DNA from: Burkholderia sp. Bp8992
GTDB taxonomy: Bacteria > Pseudomonadota > Gammaproteobacteria > Burkholderiales > Burkholderiaceae
Direction: 5' to 3'
DNA length: 64,000 nucleotides
NCBI RefSeq assembly: GCF_003853705.1
Contig: NZ_QTQI01000011.1
Coordinates: forward strand, 1-64,000
Shown: positions 41,205 to 49,035 of the stretch, piece by piece
Position numbering within the stretch: position 1 is the stretch's first letter
How the letters are laid out: each line of letters opens with the position of its first letter
Program-made: the position numbers and the translations under genes
Notes under the pieces: generated by a model
Told to the model about the DNA's origin: nothing
What the model saw: only the letters and a program-made list of their open reading frames with translations
Databases searched by the model: none

Positions 41205-41218
41205 GGCACACGACTTGC
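41205..41218 (+). promoter_or_regulatory. Sigma-54 promoter for the 101-aa protein
   Basis: GGCACA-CGAC-TTGC: full consensus. Start point near 41230, 68 bases before ATG 41298. Confidence 0.75.
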
Positions 41219-41252
41219 CGTATCGACGATAACGACGATGACGACCACGCGC

Positions 41253-41268
41253 GGCACCGACCGGTGCC
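41253..41268. repeat. Inverted repeat GGCACC-GACC-GGTGCC in the leader
   Basis: A perfect 6+6 inverted repeat in the 5' leader of the 101-aa gene, downstream of the inferred start point. Could form an RNA hairpin or be an operator. Confidence 0.45.
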
Positions 41269-41297
41269 AGCCATGCGCACTACAAGCCGGAGGCACG

Positions 41298-41603
41298 ATG
41301 ACGATTCCGAAACGACGACCAGGGGTGCGCTACGAAGTCAACGTATGCGGCGGCGGATTCGATTCGGTGAAGAGCCATTTCACCGAATGGAAGCATGAAC
41401 CGCTGATCTACCGGCCCGAGCGCCGGATGTTCGAAGGCAAGGCCGACGTGCGGCCGCTCGGCGACGAGACGTTCGGTTCGACCGAGCCCGCGCGCTTTGC
41501 GCTGCAGCGCGCTTGCGAGCCGTCGGACCCGTATGCGCTCGCGGCCTGCGTGAGGGACGACGGCCGCGAGCTGTGGCTCGTGATGGCCGCGTATGACGCG
41601 TAG
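41298..41603 (+). CDS. Hypothetical protein, 101 aa
   Basis: Not recognised. A small soluble protein with aromatic and charged residues (SHFTEWKHEPLIYRPERRMFEGKADV), no signal peptide or membrane helix. CCGGAGG lies seven bases before the ATG. It is a single-gene unit between its sigma-54-type promoter and the next promoter at 41711. Confidence 0.65.
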   Translation: MTIPKRRPGVRYEVNVCGGGFDSVKSHFTEWKHEPLIYRPERRMFEGKADVRPLGDETFGSTEPARFALQRACEPSDPYALAACVRDDGRELWLVMAAYDA

Positions 41604-41611
41604 CGGCGCGC

Positions 41612-41628
41612 TTGCAAGATTTGCAGCG
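41612..41628. promoter_or_regulatory. Recurring upstream motif, copy 1 (TTGCAA-GA-TTTGCAGCG)
   Basis: TTGCAAGATTTGCAGCG lies 82 bases before the sigma-54 -24 element at 41711. The same 17-base pattern with few changes is at 54607 (85 bases before the promoter at 54709) and 55698. Spacing fits a bacterial enhancer site for a sigma-54 activator. Confidence 0.55.
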
Positions 41629-41710
41629 AACGGTGTAGCGAAGGCACGGCGTATCGCGCGAGGCCGCGCGGATGCGCAGCGCTGCCCGTATGCGGGCGAC
41701 GCGCCGGGAC

Positions 41711-41724
41711 GGCATGCGCATTGC
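41711..41724 (+). promoter_or_regulatory. Sigma-54 promoter for the three-gene operon at 41793
   Basis: GGCATG-CGCA-TTGC: full consensus. Start point near 41736, 57 bases before ATG 41793. Confidence 0.78.
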
Positions 41725-41792
41725 GGGACTGCTGTATCCGGATGCGACCGTGGCACACGCTATCGATCCGAACCCGCCATCATGGAATGCCG

Positions 41793-42050
41793 ATGAAACA
41801 CGATCCCGCACAGCGGCTGCAGCGGCCGGAGCCGCCGATTCCCGACTACGAGCCCGACCCCGAGCCACCCGATCCCGACGACGTGCCGCCCGACCTGCCG
41901 GAGCCGTACCGCCACCCTGCAGGCGACCCGCCCGGGACGGCACCGCCGGAACGCGAACCGCCGTCGCGCGAGCCGCCCGTGCATGCGCCGCCCATGCATG
42001 CGCCGCCGGCGAGCATGGCGTGGCGAACCCGAACGGAGGCGCGGCGATGA
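41793..42050 (+). CDS. Pro-rich disordered protein, 85 aa
   Basis: About a third Pro, with PEPPIPDYEPDPEPPDPDD-type repeats and then EPPSREPPVHAPP. No hydrophobic core or signal. Function unknown. No strong Shine-Dalgarno (GGAATGCCG precedes the ATG). Its stop overlaps the start of the next gene (ATGA), so translation is coupled. Confidence 0.65.
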   Translation: MKHDPAQRLQRPEPPIPDYEPDPEPPDPDDVPPDLPEPYRHPAGDPPGTAPPEREPPSREPPVHAPPMHAPPASMAWRTRTEARR

Positions 42051-42358
42051 GCGTCCGTGTGAAACCCGGCCTGCTGCGCGATATCGCCGAGACGCTCGGC
42101 CGCCATTTCGAGGCGCGCGCGATGCCGTTCCATGTCGAGGAACAGCCGGCCGGCGCGTTGCATATCGGTTTTAGGGTCGACGGCCATCCGGCGTCGCTCA
42201 CCGTGACGTTCGACGCGGATGCATTCGCCGCGCTCGAGCAGGCCGCCATCGAACGGCAGCGCGGCACGCTCACGCGCGTCGCGGCCGAATTCGACGTGAT
42301 GATGGCGCGCCGTGCGCCGACCGCCTACGCGGGCGATTTCCATTTCAATCGGCTCTGA
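42047..42358 (+). CDS. Hypothetical protein, 103 aa
   Basis: Soluble alpha/beta protein not assigned to a family. It begins with an amphipathic helix (LLRDIAETLGRHFEAR) and continues with strands (ALHIGFRVDGHPASLTVTFDADAF) and a long helix. Translation is coupled to the Pro-rich gene by an ATGA overlap; GGAGG lies eight bases upstream. Confidence 0.7.
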   Translation: MSVRVKPGLLRDIAETLGRHFEARAMPFHVEEQPAGALHIGFRVDGHPASLTVTFDADAFAALEQAAIERQRGTLTRVAAEFDVMMARRAPTAYAGDFHFNRL

Positions 42359-42383
42359 GCCGTCGATCCGAGGGAGGATTTCG

Positions 42384-42698
42384 ATGAACACGATCCAGAC
42401 GATACGCGCGGGCGCCTGTGCGTTCGCTGCCGCGTGCGCGCTGGGCGCCTGCACGCAACCGACGAACGGCAATTACGGCGCGCGTGCGGCGCCGCCTGCC
42501 CCGCCGGACGGCCGTGGCGCGCAGTCGACCACGACGATGCCGGATGCGAATACGCGCTACGACGCGCGTCCGTCGCCGGGCAACACGATGCCGCAAGGCG
42601 CGGCCGGCGGCGAACCGGCCGACGTCCCGCCGCCGGGCCCGAACGGCGTACAGGGCGACCCGCCTCTGCCGGGCACGCCGCCGCCGATGCAGTACTGA
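42384..42698 (+). CDS. Predicted lipoprotein, 104 aa, Pro/Gly-rich
   Basis: Signal peptide of type II: RAGACAFAAACALGAC with a lipobox Leu-Gly-Ala-Cys22. The mature part is Pro-, Gly- and Asn-rich and probably disordered (GTPPPMQY at the end). Envelope-located; function unknown. GGGAGGA precedes the ATG. Last gene of the operon before the rpoN paralogue. Confidence 0.75.
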   Translation: MNTIQTIRAGACAFAAACALGACTQPTNGNYGARAAPPAPPDGRGAQSTTTMPDANTRYDARPSPGNTMPQGAAGGEPADVPPPGPNGVQGDPPLPGTPPPMQY

Positions 42699-42773
42699 AC
42701 CGGCCGGCAGCGCGTGACGCACGGCATGCCGCGCCGCCGCGCGCTTCCCGACGAGCGAAATACGTGCCCCAAA

Positions 42774-42800
42774 CTTGCCGCCGGCTTGTAAAAAAGCGGC
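42774..42800. promoter_or_regulatory. AT-rich block upstream of the rpoN-paralogue promoter
   Basis: CTTGCCGCCGGCTTGTAAAA and the A-run that follows stand out in GC-rich DNA 66 bases before the -24 element at 42866. Comparable blocks occur at 14096 and, inside a coding end, at 39676-39691 as TTACA-N6-TGTAA. Confidence 0.35.
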
Positions 42801-42865
42801 CCCGGCCCATCGCGAAACGGGGGGCAAATCCGCGAGAGCCGCCGTGCGACGCGCGTCGCCGGACT

Positions 42866-42879
42866 GGCACGAAAGCTGC
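42866..42879 (+). promoter_or_regulatory. Sigma-54-like promoter of the rpoN paralogue (autoregulation)
   Basis: TGGCACG-AAAG-CTGC: all conserved positions match except C for the first T of TTGC; the extra T before GG also fits the consensus. Start point near 42891, 39 bases before ATG 42930. If functional, the sigma factor gene would be transcribed by sigma-54 polymerase. Confidence 0.6.
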
Positions 42880-42929
42880 GTGAATCCTGTCAACGACTTA
42901 CCGCGAACCGTACCGTCAGGAGGCTTTCG

Positions 42930-44363
42930 ATGTCCGTCTCGCTTGCGCTGCAGATGCGACAGCATCTGGCACTTACGCCGAGGCTTCAGCAGTCGCTGCG
43001 GCTGCTGCAGTTGTCCTCGCTCGAATTTCAACAGGAATTGCGGCAGGCGCTCGACATGAATCCGTTTCTCGAAGACGGCCAGGGCGACGAGGAACCTGCT
43101 CCCGGCACGCCGGAGCAGCCGGCCGAAACGGCCGCGCCCGAAGCGACGCCCGAACCCGACGAAGTCCGCCCGCCGGACGGCGAAGTGCCGTTTACGGCCG
43201 CACCCGCGCCGCGCGGCACGAATCGCCAGGGCGACGATGCAGACGGCCTGTCGCCGGGCGAATGGATCGCCGCGGAGCCGTCGCTGCATCAGCAGCTGCA
43301 CGACGCGCTCAGGCTGTATCCGTTGAACAGGCGCGACCGCGAAGCCGCGCGCATCGTGATCGACGCGCTCGACGACGACGGCTACCTGCGCCAGGAACTG
43401 CCCGAGCTGCTGATCGCGGCCGATCCGGCGCTGCTGCTGTCGGAACAGGATCTCGCGATCGCGCTGCGGCTCGTGCAGATGCTCGACCGGCCGGGCATCG
43501 CCGCGCGTTCGCTGTCCGAATGCCTGACGTTGCAGCTCGATGCGATTCCGGCCGGCACGCCGGCGCTGGCGGAAGCGAAAGCGATCGCGCGCGAGCATCT
43601 CGAACGGCTCGCGCGCCGCGAGACGGCCGAGATCCAGCGGCGCCTCGGCTGCAACCCGCAGACGCTGCATGCGGCCTGCGCGCTGGTGCGCGGGCTCGAC
43701 CCGCGGCCCGGCAATCACTACGGCAGCACGCGCGGCGACTATGTGGTGCCCGACGTGATCGTGCGCCAGGTACGCGACGAATGGATCGTGACGATCAACC
43801 CGGCCGTGCTGCCGCGCGCGCGCCTGCACGAGCGCTACGCGACGCTGTTCGCGCAGTCGAGCGGCGAGCGCGATTCGCCGCTCGGCCAGCAGCTGCAGGA
43901 GGCGCGCTGGTTGATCCGCAACGTGCAGAAGCGCTTCGACACGATCCAGCGCGTGGGCGAATGCATCGTCGCGCGGCAACGCGACTTCTTCCGCTACGGC
44001 GAGATCGCGATGAAGCCGCTGGTGCTGCGCGACATCGCGGAAGAACTCGACCTGCACGAATCGACGGTGTCGCGTGCGACCGGCAACAAGTACATGGCCA
44101 CGCCGCACGGCACGTTCGAGTTCAAGCATTTCTTCCCGCGCAAGCTCGAGGCGGCCGGCAAGGGCGTGTGTTCGGCATCGGCCGCGAAGGTGCTGATCCG
44201 CGACATGATCGCGGCCGAGCGGCATACCGAACCGCTGTCCGACGTCGCGCTCGCGGAGAACCTCGCGGGGCGCGGCATTCTTCTTGCGCGTCGCACGGTG
44301 ACGAAGTATCGCCAGGCGATGAAGATTCCGCCGGCCGACCTGCGGCGCCGCGATGCCGCGTGA
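42930..44363 (+). CDS. rpoN: RNA polymerase sigma-54 factor, RpoN paralogue
   Basis: 477 residues with all parts of sigma-54. Region I is Gln/Leu-rich (LRMRQHLALTPRLQQSLRLL-like, residues 8-30). Region II is acidic and Pro-rich (about 45-105). The core-binding domain follows, then an HTH (DIAEELDLHESTVSRATGNKY) and the RpoN box ARRTVTKYR at 453-461, which reads the -24 element. The acidic linker is shorter and its sequence differs from the usual Burkholderia housekeeping RpoN as I remember it, so I take it to be a second copy. CAGGAGG fixes the start. It heads a row of stress genes. Confidence 0.95.
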   Translation: MSVSLALQMRQHLALTPRLQQSLRLLQLSSLEFQQELRQALDMNPFLEDGQGDEEPAPGTPEQPAETAAPEATPEPDEVRPPDGEVPFTAAPAPRGTNRQGDDADGLSPGEWIAAEPSLHQQLHDALRLYPLNRRDREAARIVIDALDDDGYLRQELPELLIAADPALLLSEQDLAIALRLVQMLDRPGIAARSLSECLTLQLDAIPAGTPALAEAKAIAREHLERLARRETAEIQRRLGCNPQTLHAACALVRGLDPRPGNHYGSTRGDYVVPDVIVRQVRDEWIVTINPAVLPRARLHERYATLFAQSSGERDSPLGQQLQEARWLIRNVQKRFDTIQRVGECIVARQRDFFRYGEIAMKPLVLRDIAEELDLHESTVSRATGNKYMATPHGTFEFKHFFPRKLEAAGKGVCSASAAKVLIRDMIAAERHTEPLSDVALAENLAGRGILLARRTVTKYRQAMKIPPADLRRRDAA

Positions 44364-44437
44364 CGGCTTGCCTGGCGAATCAACCGCGCGCGACGCCGCC
44401 CGTCGTATCGGCCCGCGCATTCAACAGGAGCGCAACC

Positions 44438-44626
44438 ATGCCAGCAAAATCCCAGGCCCAGCAACGTGCCGCAGGCGCCGCGCTGTCGGCCAAGCGCGGC
44501 GACACGAAAATGAAGGACCTCAAGCCGCCGGCGAAGTCGATGGCCAAATCGATGAGCGAGAAAGAGCTCGAGAAAATGGCTTCCACGCCCGCGCGCGGCA
44601 AACCGAAACACAAGCACGATGCGTGA
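44438..44626 (+). CDS. DUF3008 family small protein
   Basis: 62 residues, Lys- and Ala-rich: [20 protein letters not shown], then [20 protein letters not shown]. This matches the short DUF3008 proteins, found widely as small basic stress-associated proteins of unknown function. ACAGGAG precedes the ATG. It follows rpoN by 74 bases with no promoter seen. Confidence 0.85.
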   Translation: MPAKSQAQQRAAGAALSAKRGDTKMKDLKPPAKSMAKSMSEKELEKMASTPARGKPKHKHDA

Positions 44627-44672
44627 CCGACGACGACGTTTGGTGACGACCGCTGTCATCCAGGAGGGTTCC

Positions 44673-44834
44673 ATGCTTCGATACGCCATCATCTTCTTCA
44701 TCATCGCGATCATTGCGGCCGTGTTCGGCTTCGGCGGCATCGCGGCCGGCGCGGCCGAGATCGCGAAGATCCTGTTCTACATCTTCGTCGTGATCTTCCT
44801 GGTCACGCTGCTGCTGGGCGTCGTGCGACGATGA
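44673..44834 (+). CDS. DUF1328 family small membrane protein
   Basis: 53 residues, two hydrophobic helices with a central [20 protein letters not shown] stretch diagnostic of DUF1328 (YtjA-like). Inner-membrane, function unknown, often stress-induced. CAGGAGGG precedes the ATG. Its stop overlaps the next start (ATGA). Confidence 0.9.
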   Translation: MLRYAIIFFIIAIIAAVFGFGGIAAGAAEIAKILFYIFVVIFLVTLLLGVVRR

Positions 44835-45217
44835 GCGACGCGCCCGACCGGTCGCAGCGCGTGGCCGAACTCGAACATGCGCTCGCGATCGGCTTTCCTT
44901 CGCAGTCGACCGTCGTCGTGCACTCGGACGACGCCTCCGGCCGGCTGACGATCCAGGTGTCGTGGGTGCGTGTGCCGGCCGAGGCCACGGCGCGCGACTG
45001 GCGCTGCACCGTCGACCTGCGGTTCGATCCGGACGTGATCACGCGCTACGCATCGCTCGACGCGGCCGACCGGCTGCGCGTGCGCACGCAGCTGTGCGAC
45101 CGCGCGCGGCGCGCGGTGGACGAGCACAAGCCGCGCGTCGAGGATGCCGCGATCGAATGCAACGTGGCGCTCGACGTGACGCGCGCCGAATTCGACGCGG
45201 CGCTGCGCGCGCCCTGA
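44831..45217 (+). CDS. DUF3022-like protein, first copy
   Basis: 128 residues, soluble. The central part ([30 protein letters not shown]) aligns by eye with the protein at 54202, so the two are paralogues. I assign them to the Burkholderia DUF3022 group from memory; function unknown. Translation coupled to the DUF1328 gene. Confidence 0.7.
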   Translation: MSDAPDRSQRVAELEHALAIGFPSQSTVVVHSDDASGRLTIQVSWVRVPAEATARDWRCTVDLRFDPDVITRYASLDAADRLRVRTQLCDRARRAVDEHKPRVEDAAIECNVALDVTRAEFDAALRAP

Positions 45218-45347
45218 CGCCGCAGCCGGCCCCGCGGGCGCTGTCGCGGCCCGCGCCGCGCCGGCTTTTCCTGCTGTCCGCCCGCGCGTGCCGCAGTGCG
45301 ATGGCGCGCGTGGCGGCTGCCTACCCGAATGCCACGAGGACCTATCG

Positions 45348-47453
45348 ATGACCCATTCCCCCTCAGCCGGCAAGATTTCGCCCGCGCCGTCGCCCGACAG
45401 CGCGAAGTCGCGCCAGCTCGACGAAAACCGTGTGCGGCCCGACCACGAGGCGTTGCGCACCAACCAGGGCGTACGGATCGCCGACAACCAGAACACGCTG
45501 CGCGGCGGCCCGCGCGGCCCGTCGCTGCTCGAAGACTTCATCATGCGCGAGAAGATCACGCACTTCGATCACGAGCGCATTCCCGAGCGCGTGGTGCACG
45601 CGCGCGGCTCGGCCGCGCACGGCGTGTTCCGCGTCTACGAACCGATGGCCGACTACACGAAGGCCGCGTTCCTGCAGGACCCGGCCGCCGAAACGCCGGT
45701 GTACGTGCGCTTCTCCACGGTGCAGGGGCCGCGCGGGTCGGCCGACACCGTGCGCGACGTGCGCGGCTTCGCGGTGAAGTTCTACACGGAGGAAGGCAAC
45801 TACGACCTCGTCGGCAACAACATGCCGGTGTTCTTCATCCAGGACGCGATCAAGTTTCCCGACTTCGTGCATGCGGTGAAGCCCGAGGCGCCGAACGAGA
45901 TGCCGACCGGCGCATCCGCGCACGACACGTTCTGGGATTTCGTGTCGCTGGTGCCGGAAGCCACGCACATGGTGCTGTGGCTAATGTCGGATCGCGCGCT
46001 GCCCGCGAGCTTTCGCGCGATGGACGGCTTCGGCGTGCACACGTTCCGCTTCGTGAACGCGGCCGGCGACGTGCGTTTCGTGAAGTTCCACTGGCGCCCG
46101 GTGAGCGGCGCGTATTCGCTGCTGTGGGACGAGGCGCAGCGGATCGCCGGCCATGACCCGGATTTCAACCGGCGCGACCTGTGGATGGCGATCGAGCGCG
46201 GCGACTATCCGGAGTTCGAACTGGGCGTGCAGATGATCGACCCGGCCGATGCCGACACCTTCGGCTTCGACTTGCTGGATCCGACCAAGCTGGTGCCGGA
46301 AGAACGGGTGCCGGTGCGGCCGATCGGCCGGATGACGCTGAACCGCAATCCCGACAACTTCTTCGCGGAGACCGAGCAGGTCGCGTTTCATCCGGGCCAC
46401 GTGGTGCCGGGCATCGACTTCACGAACGATCCGCTGTTGCAGGGGCGCCTGTTCTCGTACACCGATACGCAACTGAGCCGGCTGGGCGGCCCGAACTTCC
46501 ACGAGATTCCGATCAACCGGCCGGTGTGCCCGTTCGCGAACAACCAGCGCGACGCGCTGCACCGGCAGACGATCAACGTCGGGCAGGCGTCGTACGAGCC
46601 GAATTCCACGAGCGGCGGCTGGCCGCGCGAGACGCCGCCCGCGCCGTCCGGCGGCGGCTTCGAGACCGTGCACGAGCCGCTCGAAGGCGACAAGGTGCGC
46701 GTGCGCAGCGAATCGTTCGCCGACCATTTCTCGCAGGCCGCGTTGTTCTATCAGAGCATGACCGAGATCGAGCAGCGGCATATTCGCGACGCGTACTGCT
46801 TCGAACTCGGCAAGGTGACGCAGCCGCAGATTCGCGAACGTGTGGTGAACGAAACGATCGCGCGCTTCGACGCGGGGCTGGCCGCGCAGGTCGCCGAACG
46901 GCTCGGGCTGCCCGCGCCGCAGGCGGCCGCGACGCCGGCCGTCGCGCAGCGCTCGCCCGCGCTGAGCCTGATCGGGCGCTCGAAGCCCGGCATCCGCTCG
47001 CGCAAGATTGCGCTGATCGCGACGCCGGGCGTGAGCCAGACGCTCGTCGAGCAGGTGCGCGACGCGCTGCAGGCCGCGCACGCGGTGCCGACGATCGTCG
47101 CGCCGACGCTCGCGCCGATCGGCAGCATCGTGCCGCAGGCGACGCTGGCCGGCATGCCGTCGGTGATGTTCGACGCGGTGTTCGTCTGCGGCGGCGACGG
47201 CGACGGCCGCGACCTCGCGCACAGCGCCGACGCACGGCACTTCGTGCGCGAGGCGTTCAAGCACCTGAAGCCGATCGCGGCCGTCGGGTCGGGGCGGCAA
47301 CTGCTGAGCGCCGCGCACCTGCCGGATCCGGCCGAAGGCGTGTGCGTCGGGCAGGCCGTCGATCTCGACGCGATCCTGAAGACGTTGTCGGACGACCTCG
47401 GCCAGCATCGCGTCTGGGCGCGCGAGCCGCAGGCCGCCGAGTTGCCGGCCTAG
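45348..47453 (+). CDS. katE: Large-subunit catalase (KatE / HPII type)
   Basis: 701 residues, the length of clade 2 catalases, which carry a C-terminal flavodoxin-like (DJ-1/PfpI) domain from about 550 ([19 protein letters not shown]). Haem-site features: catalytic His84 in [12 protein letters not shown], Asn in VGNNMPVFF, and the proximal Tyr motif RLFSYTDTQ. It breaks down hydrogen peroxide in the cytoplasm; in other bacteria it is a stationary-phase enzyme. A 130-base gap precedes it in which I see no clear promoter, so it may be read from rpoN onward. Confidence 0.96.
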   Translation: MTHSPSAGKISPAPSPDSAKSRQLDENRVRPDHEALRTNQGVRIADNQNTLRGGPRGPSLLEDFIMREKITHFDHERIPERVVHARGSAAHGVFRVYEPMADYTKAAFLQDPAAETPVYVRFSTVQGPRGSADTVRDVRGFAVKFYTEEGNYDLVGNNMPVFFIQDAIKFPDFVHAVKPEAPNEMPTGASAHDTFWDFVSLVPEATHMVLWLMSDRALPASFRAMDGFGVHTFRFVNAAGDVRFVKFHWRPVSGAYSLLWDEAQRIAGHDPDFNRRDLWMAIERGDYPEFELGVQMIDPADADTFGFDLLDPTKLVPEERVPVRPIGRMTLNRNPDNFFAETEQVAFHPGHVVPGIDFTNDPLLQGRLFSYTDTQLSRLGGPNFHEIPINRPVCPFANNQRDALHRQTINVGQASYEPNSTSGGWPRETPPAPSGGGFETVHEPLEGDKVRVRSESFADHFSQAALFYQSMTEIEQRHIRDAYCFELGKVTQPQIRERVVNETIARFDAGLAAQVAERLGLPAPQAAATPAVAQRSPALSLIGRSKPGIRSRKIALIATPGVSQTLVEQVRDALQAAHAVPTIVAPTLAPIGSIVPQATLAGMPSVMFDAVFVCGGDGDGRDLAHSADARHFVREAFKHLKPIAAVGSGRQLLSAAHLPDPAEGVCVGQAVDLDAILKTLSDDLGQHRVWAREPQAAELPA

Positions 47454-47465
47454 CGCCGCGCGATC

Positions 47466-47969
47466 ATGGACGCCGTCGTCGCGCTGTTCGGACAGGGCCG
47501 GATGCTCGACCCCGGGCAGATGGTGTTGCGCGCGATCGTCGTGGCCGTGATCGCGCTCGTGCTGATCCGCATCGCCGGGCGGCGGGCGTTCGGCCAGCGT
47601 TCGCCGTTCGACTACGTGGTCGGGATCCTGCTCGGCGCGATCCTGAGCCGCGCGGTGGTCGGCGCGTCGCCGTTCGTGGCGACCGTCGCGGCGTCGTTCG
47701 CGATTGCGCTGCTGCATCGCGCGATTGGCTGGGCCTGCGTGCGCTCGCGCCGGCTCGAGCGGCTGCTGGTGGGTGTCGAGCGCGAGGTGTATCACCACGG
47801 CCGCTTCGACGACGCGCAGATGCGTGCCGCGCTGATCACGCCGACCGACATCCGCGAAAGCGTGCGGCAGGCACTCGGCGCGACCGACCTGGCCGACGTC
47901 GACGCGGCGATCCTCGAGCGCAACGGCCACGTCAGCATCGTGCGGCGAAGCCGCTGCCGCAGGCACTGA
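47466..47969 (+). CDS. YetF/DUF421 family membrane protein
   Basis: 167 residues. Three hydrophobic segments in the first 85 residues with IRIAGRRAFGQRSPFDYVVGILLGAILSR, the DUF421 signature. A small cytosolic domain ends DVDAAILERNGHVSIV. Function unknown. Only 12 bases separate it from the catalase stop; no distinct ribosome site, so coupling is likely. Confidence 0.88.
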   Translation: MDAVVALFGQGRMLDPGQMVLRAIVVAVIALVLIRIAGRRAFGQRSPFDYVVGILLGAILSRAVVGASPFVATVAASFAIALLHRAIGWACVRSRRLERLLVGVEREVYHHGRFDDAQMRAALITPTDIRESVRQALGATDLADVDAAILERNGHVSIVRRSRCRRH

Positions 47970-48015
47970 CGTTCGGTGCATGAAGGGGGCGCCACACGCC
48001 ACAAGGAGGGCATCG

Positions 48016-49011
48016 ATGGCACGGATGATCTGGAAAGGCGCGATCAGCTTCGGGCTCGTTCACGTGCCCGTGCAGCTGTTCCCGGCCACGCGTACCGTGA
48101 AGCCGTCGTTCCGGCTGCTCGACAAGCGCTCGATGGACCCGGTCGGTTACCGGCAGATCAACAAGCGCACCGGCAAGGAGGTCACGCGCGAGGACATCGT
48201 GCGCGGCTACGAGTACGAGAAGGAACGCTATGTCGTGCTGACCGACGACGAGATCCGCGCGGCGAACCCCGAATCGACGCAGACGGTCGACATCGTCACG
48301 TTCGTCGACGAGGACGCCGTGTCGTTCCTGTATCTCGACACACCGTACTACCTCGTGCCGGACCGCAAGGGCGAGAAGGTCTATGCGCTGTTGCGCGACG
48401 CGCTGAAGGACAGCGGCAAGATCGGCATCGCGCATGTCGTGATGCGCGACCGGCAGCATCTCGGTGCGCTGATTCCGGTCGGGCCGCTGCTCGCGCTCGA
48501 TACGCTGCGCTGGCAGGAGGAACTGCGCCCGCTCGACGAGCTGTCGGTGCCGGCCGGCGACGCGAAGCGCGCCGGCGTCAGCGCGCGCGAACTCGCGATG
48601 GCGAAGAAGCTGATCGACGACATGTCGGGCACCTGGACGCCCGACGAGTATCACGACACGTTTCGCGACGACATCCTCGAGCTGGTCGAGCGCAAGGTGC
48701 GCGCGGGCCGGATCGAGGCGATCGAGGACCGGCCGGCGCAGACGGGGCGCGCGGCGTCCAACGTCGTCGACCTGACCGAGCTGCTCAAGCGCAGCCTGAA
48801 GGGCGGGGCGCGTGCGGCCGATGCGGACGACGAAGGGGAGGCCGAGGCGCCGGTGTCGTCGCGTGGCGCCGGCGCGCGGCGCAAGCCGGCGTCGAAAACG
48901 CCGGCGAGAGGCGCGGCGAAGGCGCCCGCCAAACGCACGGCCGCGAAGCACGGTGCGACCGGCGCGCACGCGGCGAAGAAGACCGCCGCGCGCCGCAAGC
49001 ATGCTGCATGA
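48016..49011 (+). CDS. ku: Ku protein, non-homologous end joining
   Basis: 331 residues. Begins ARMIWKGAISFGLVHVPVQL, the conserved start of bacterial Ku, with the beta-barrel core over about 1-260 and a Lys/Ala-rich C-terminal tail (KTPARGAAKAPAKRTAAK) that binds DNA and partners. Homodimeric Ku holds broken DNA ends and recruits LigD. AAGGAGGG precedes ATG 48016. It is followed by ligD after 24 bases. Confidence 0.97.
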   Translation: MARMIWKGAISFGLVHVPVQLFPATRTVKPSFRLLDKRSMDPVGYRQINKRTGKEVTREDIVRGYEYEKERYVVLTDDEIRAANPESTQTVDIVTFVDEDAVSFLYLDTPYYLVPDRKGEKVYALLRDALKDSGKIGIAHVVMRDRQHLGALIPVGPLLALDTLRWQEELRPLDELSVPAGDAKRAGVSARELAMAKKLIDDMSGTWTPDEYHDTFRDDILELVERKVRAGRIEAIEDRPAQTGRAASNVVDLTELLKRSLKGGARAADADDEGEAEAPVSSRGAGARRKPASKTPARGAAKAPAKRTAAKHGATGAHAAKKTAARRKHAA

Positions 49012-49035
49012 CGGCGCACGACGGAGGGAAACGCG

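Noticed and set aside
47961-47974. GGCACT-GACG-TTCG before ku
   Set aside because: The -12 element is wrong and most of it lies within the end of the YetF gene.
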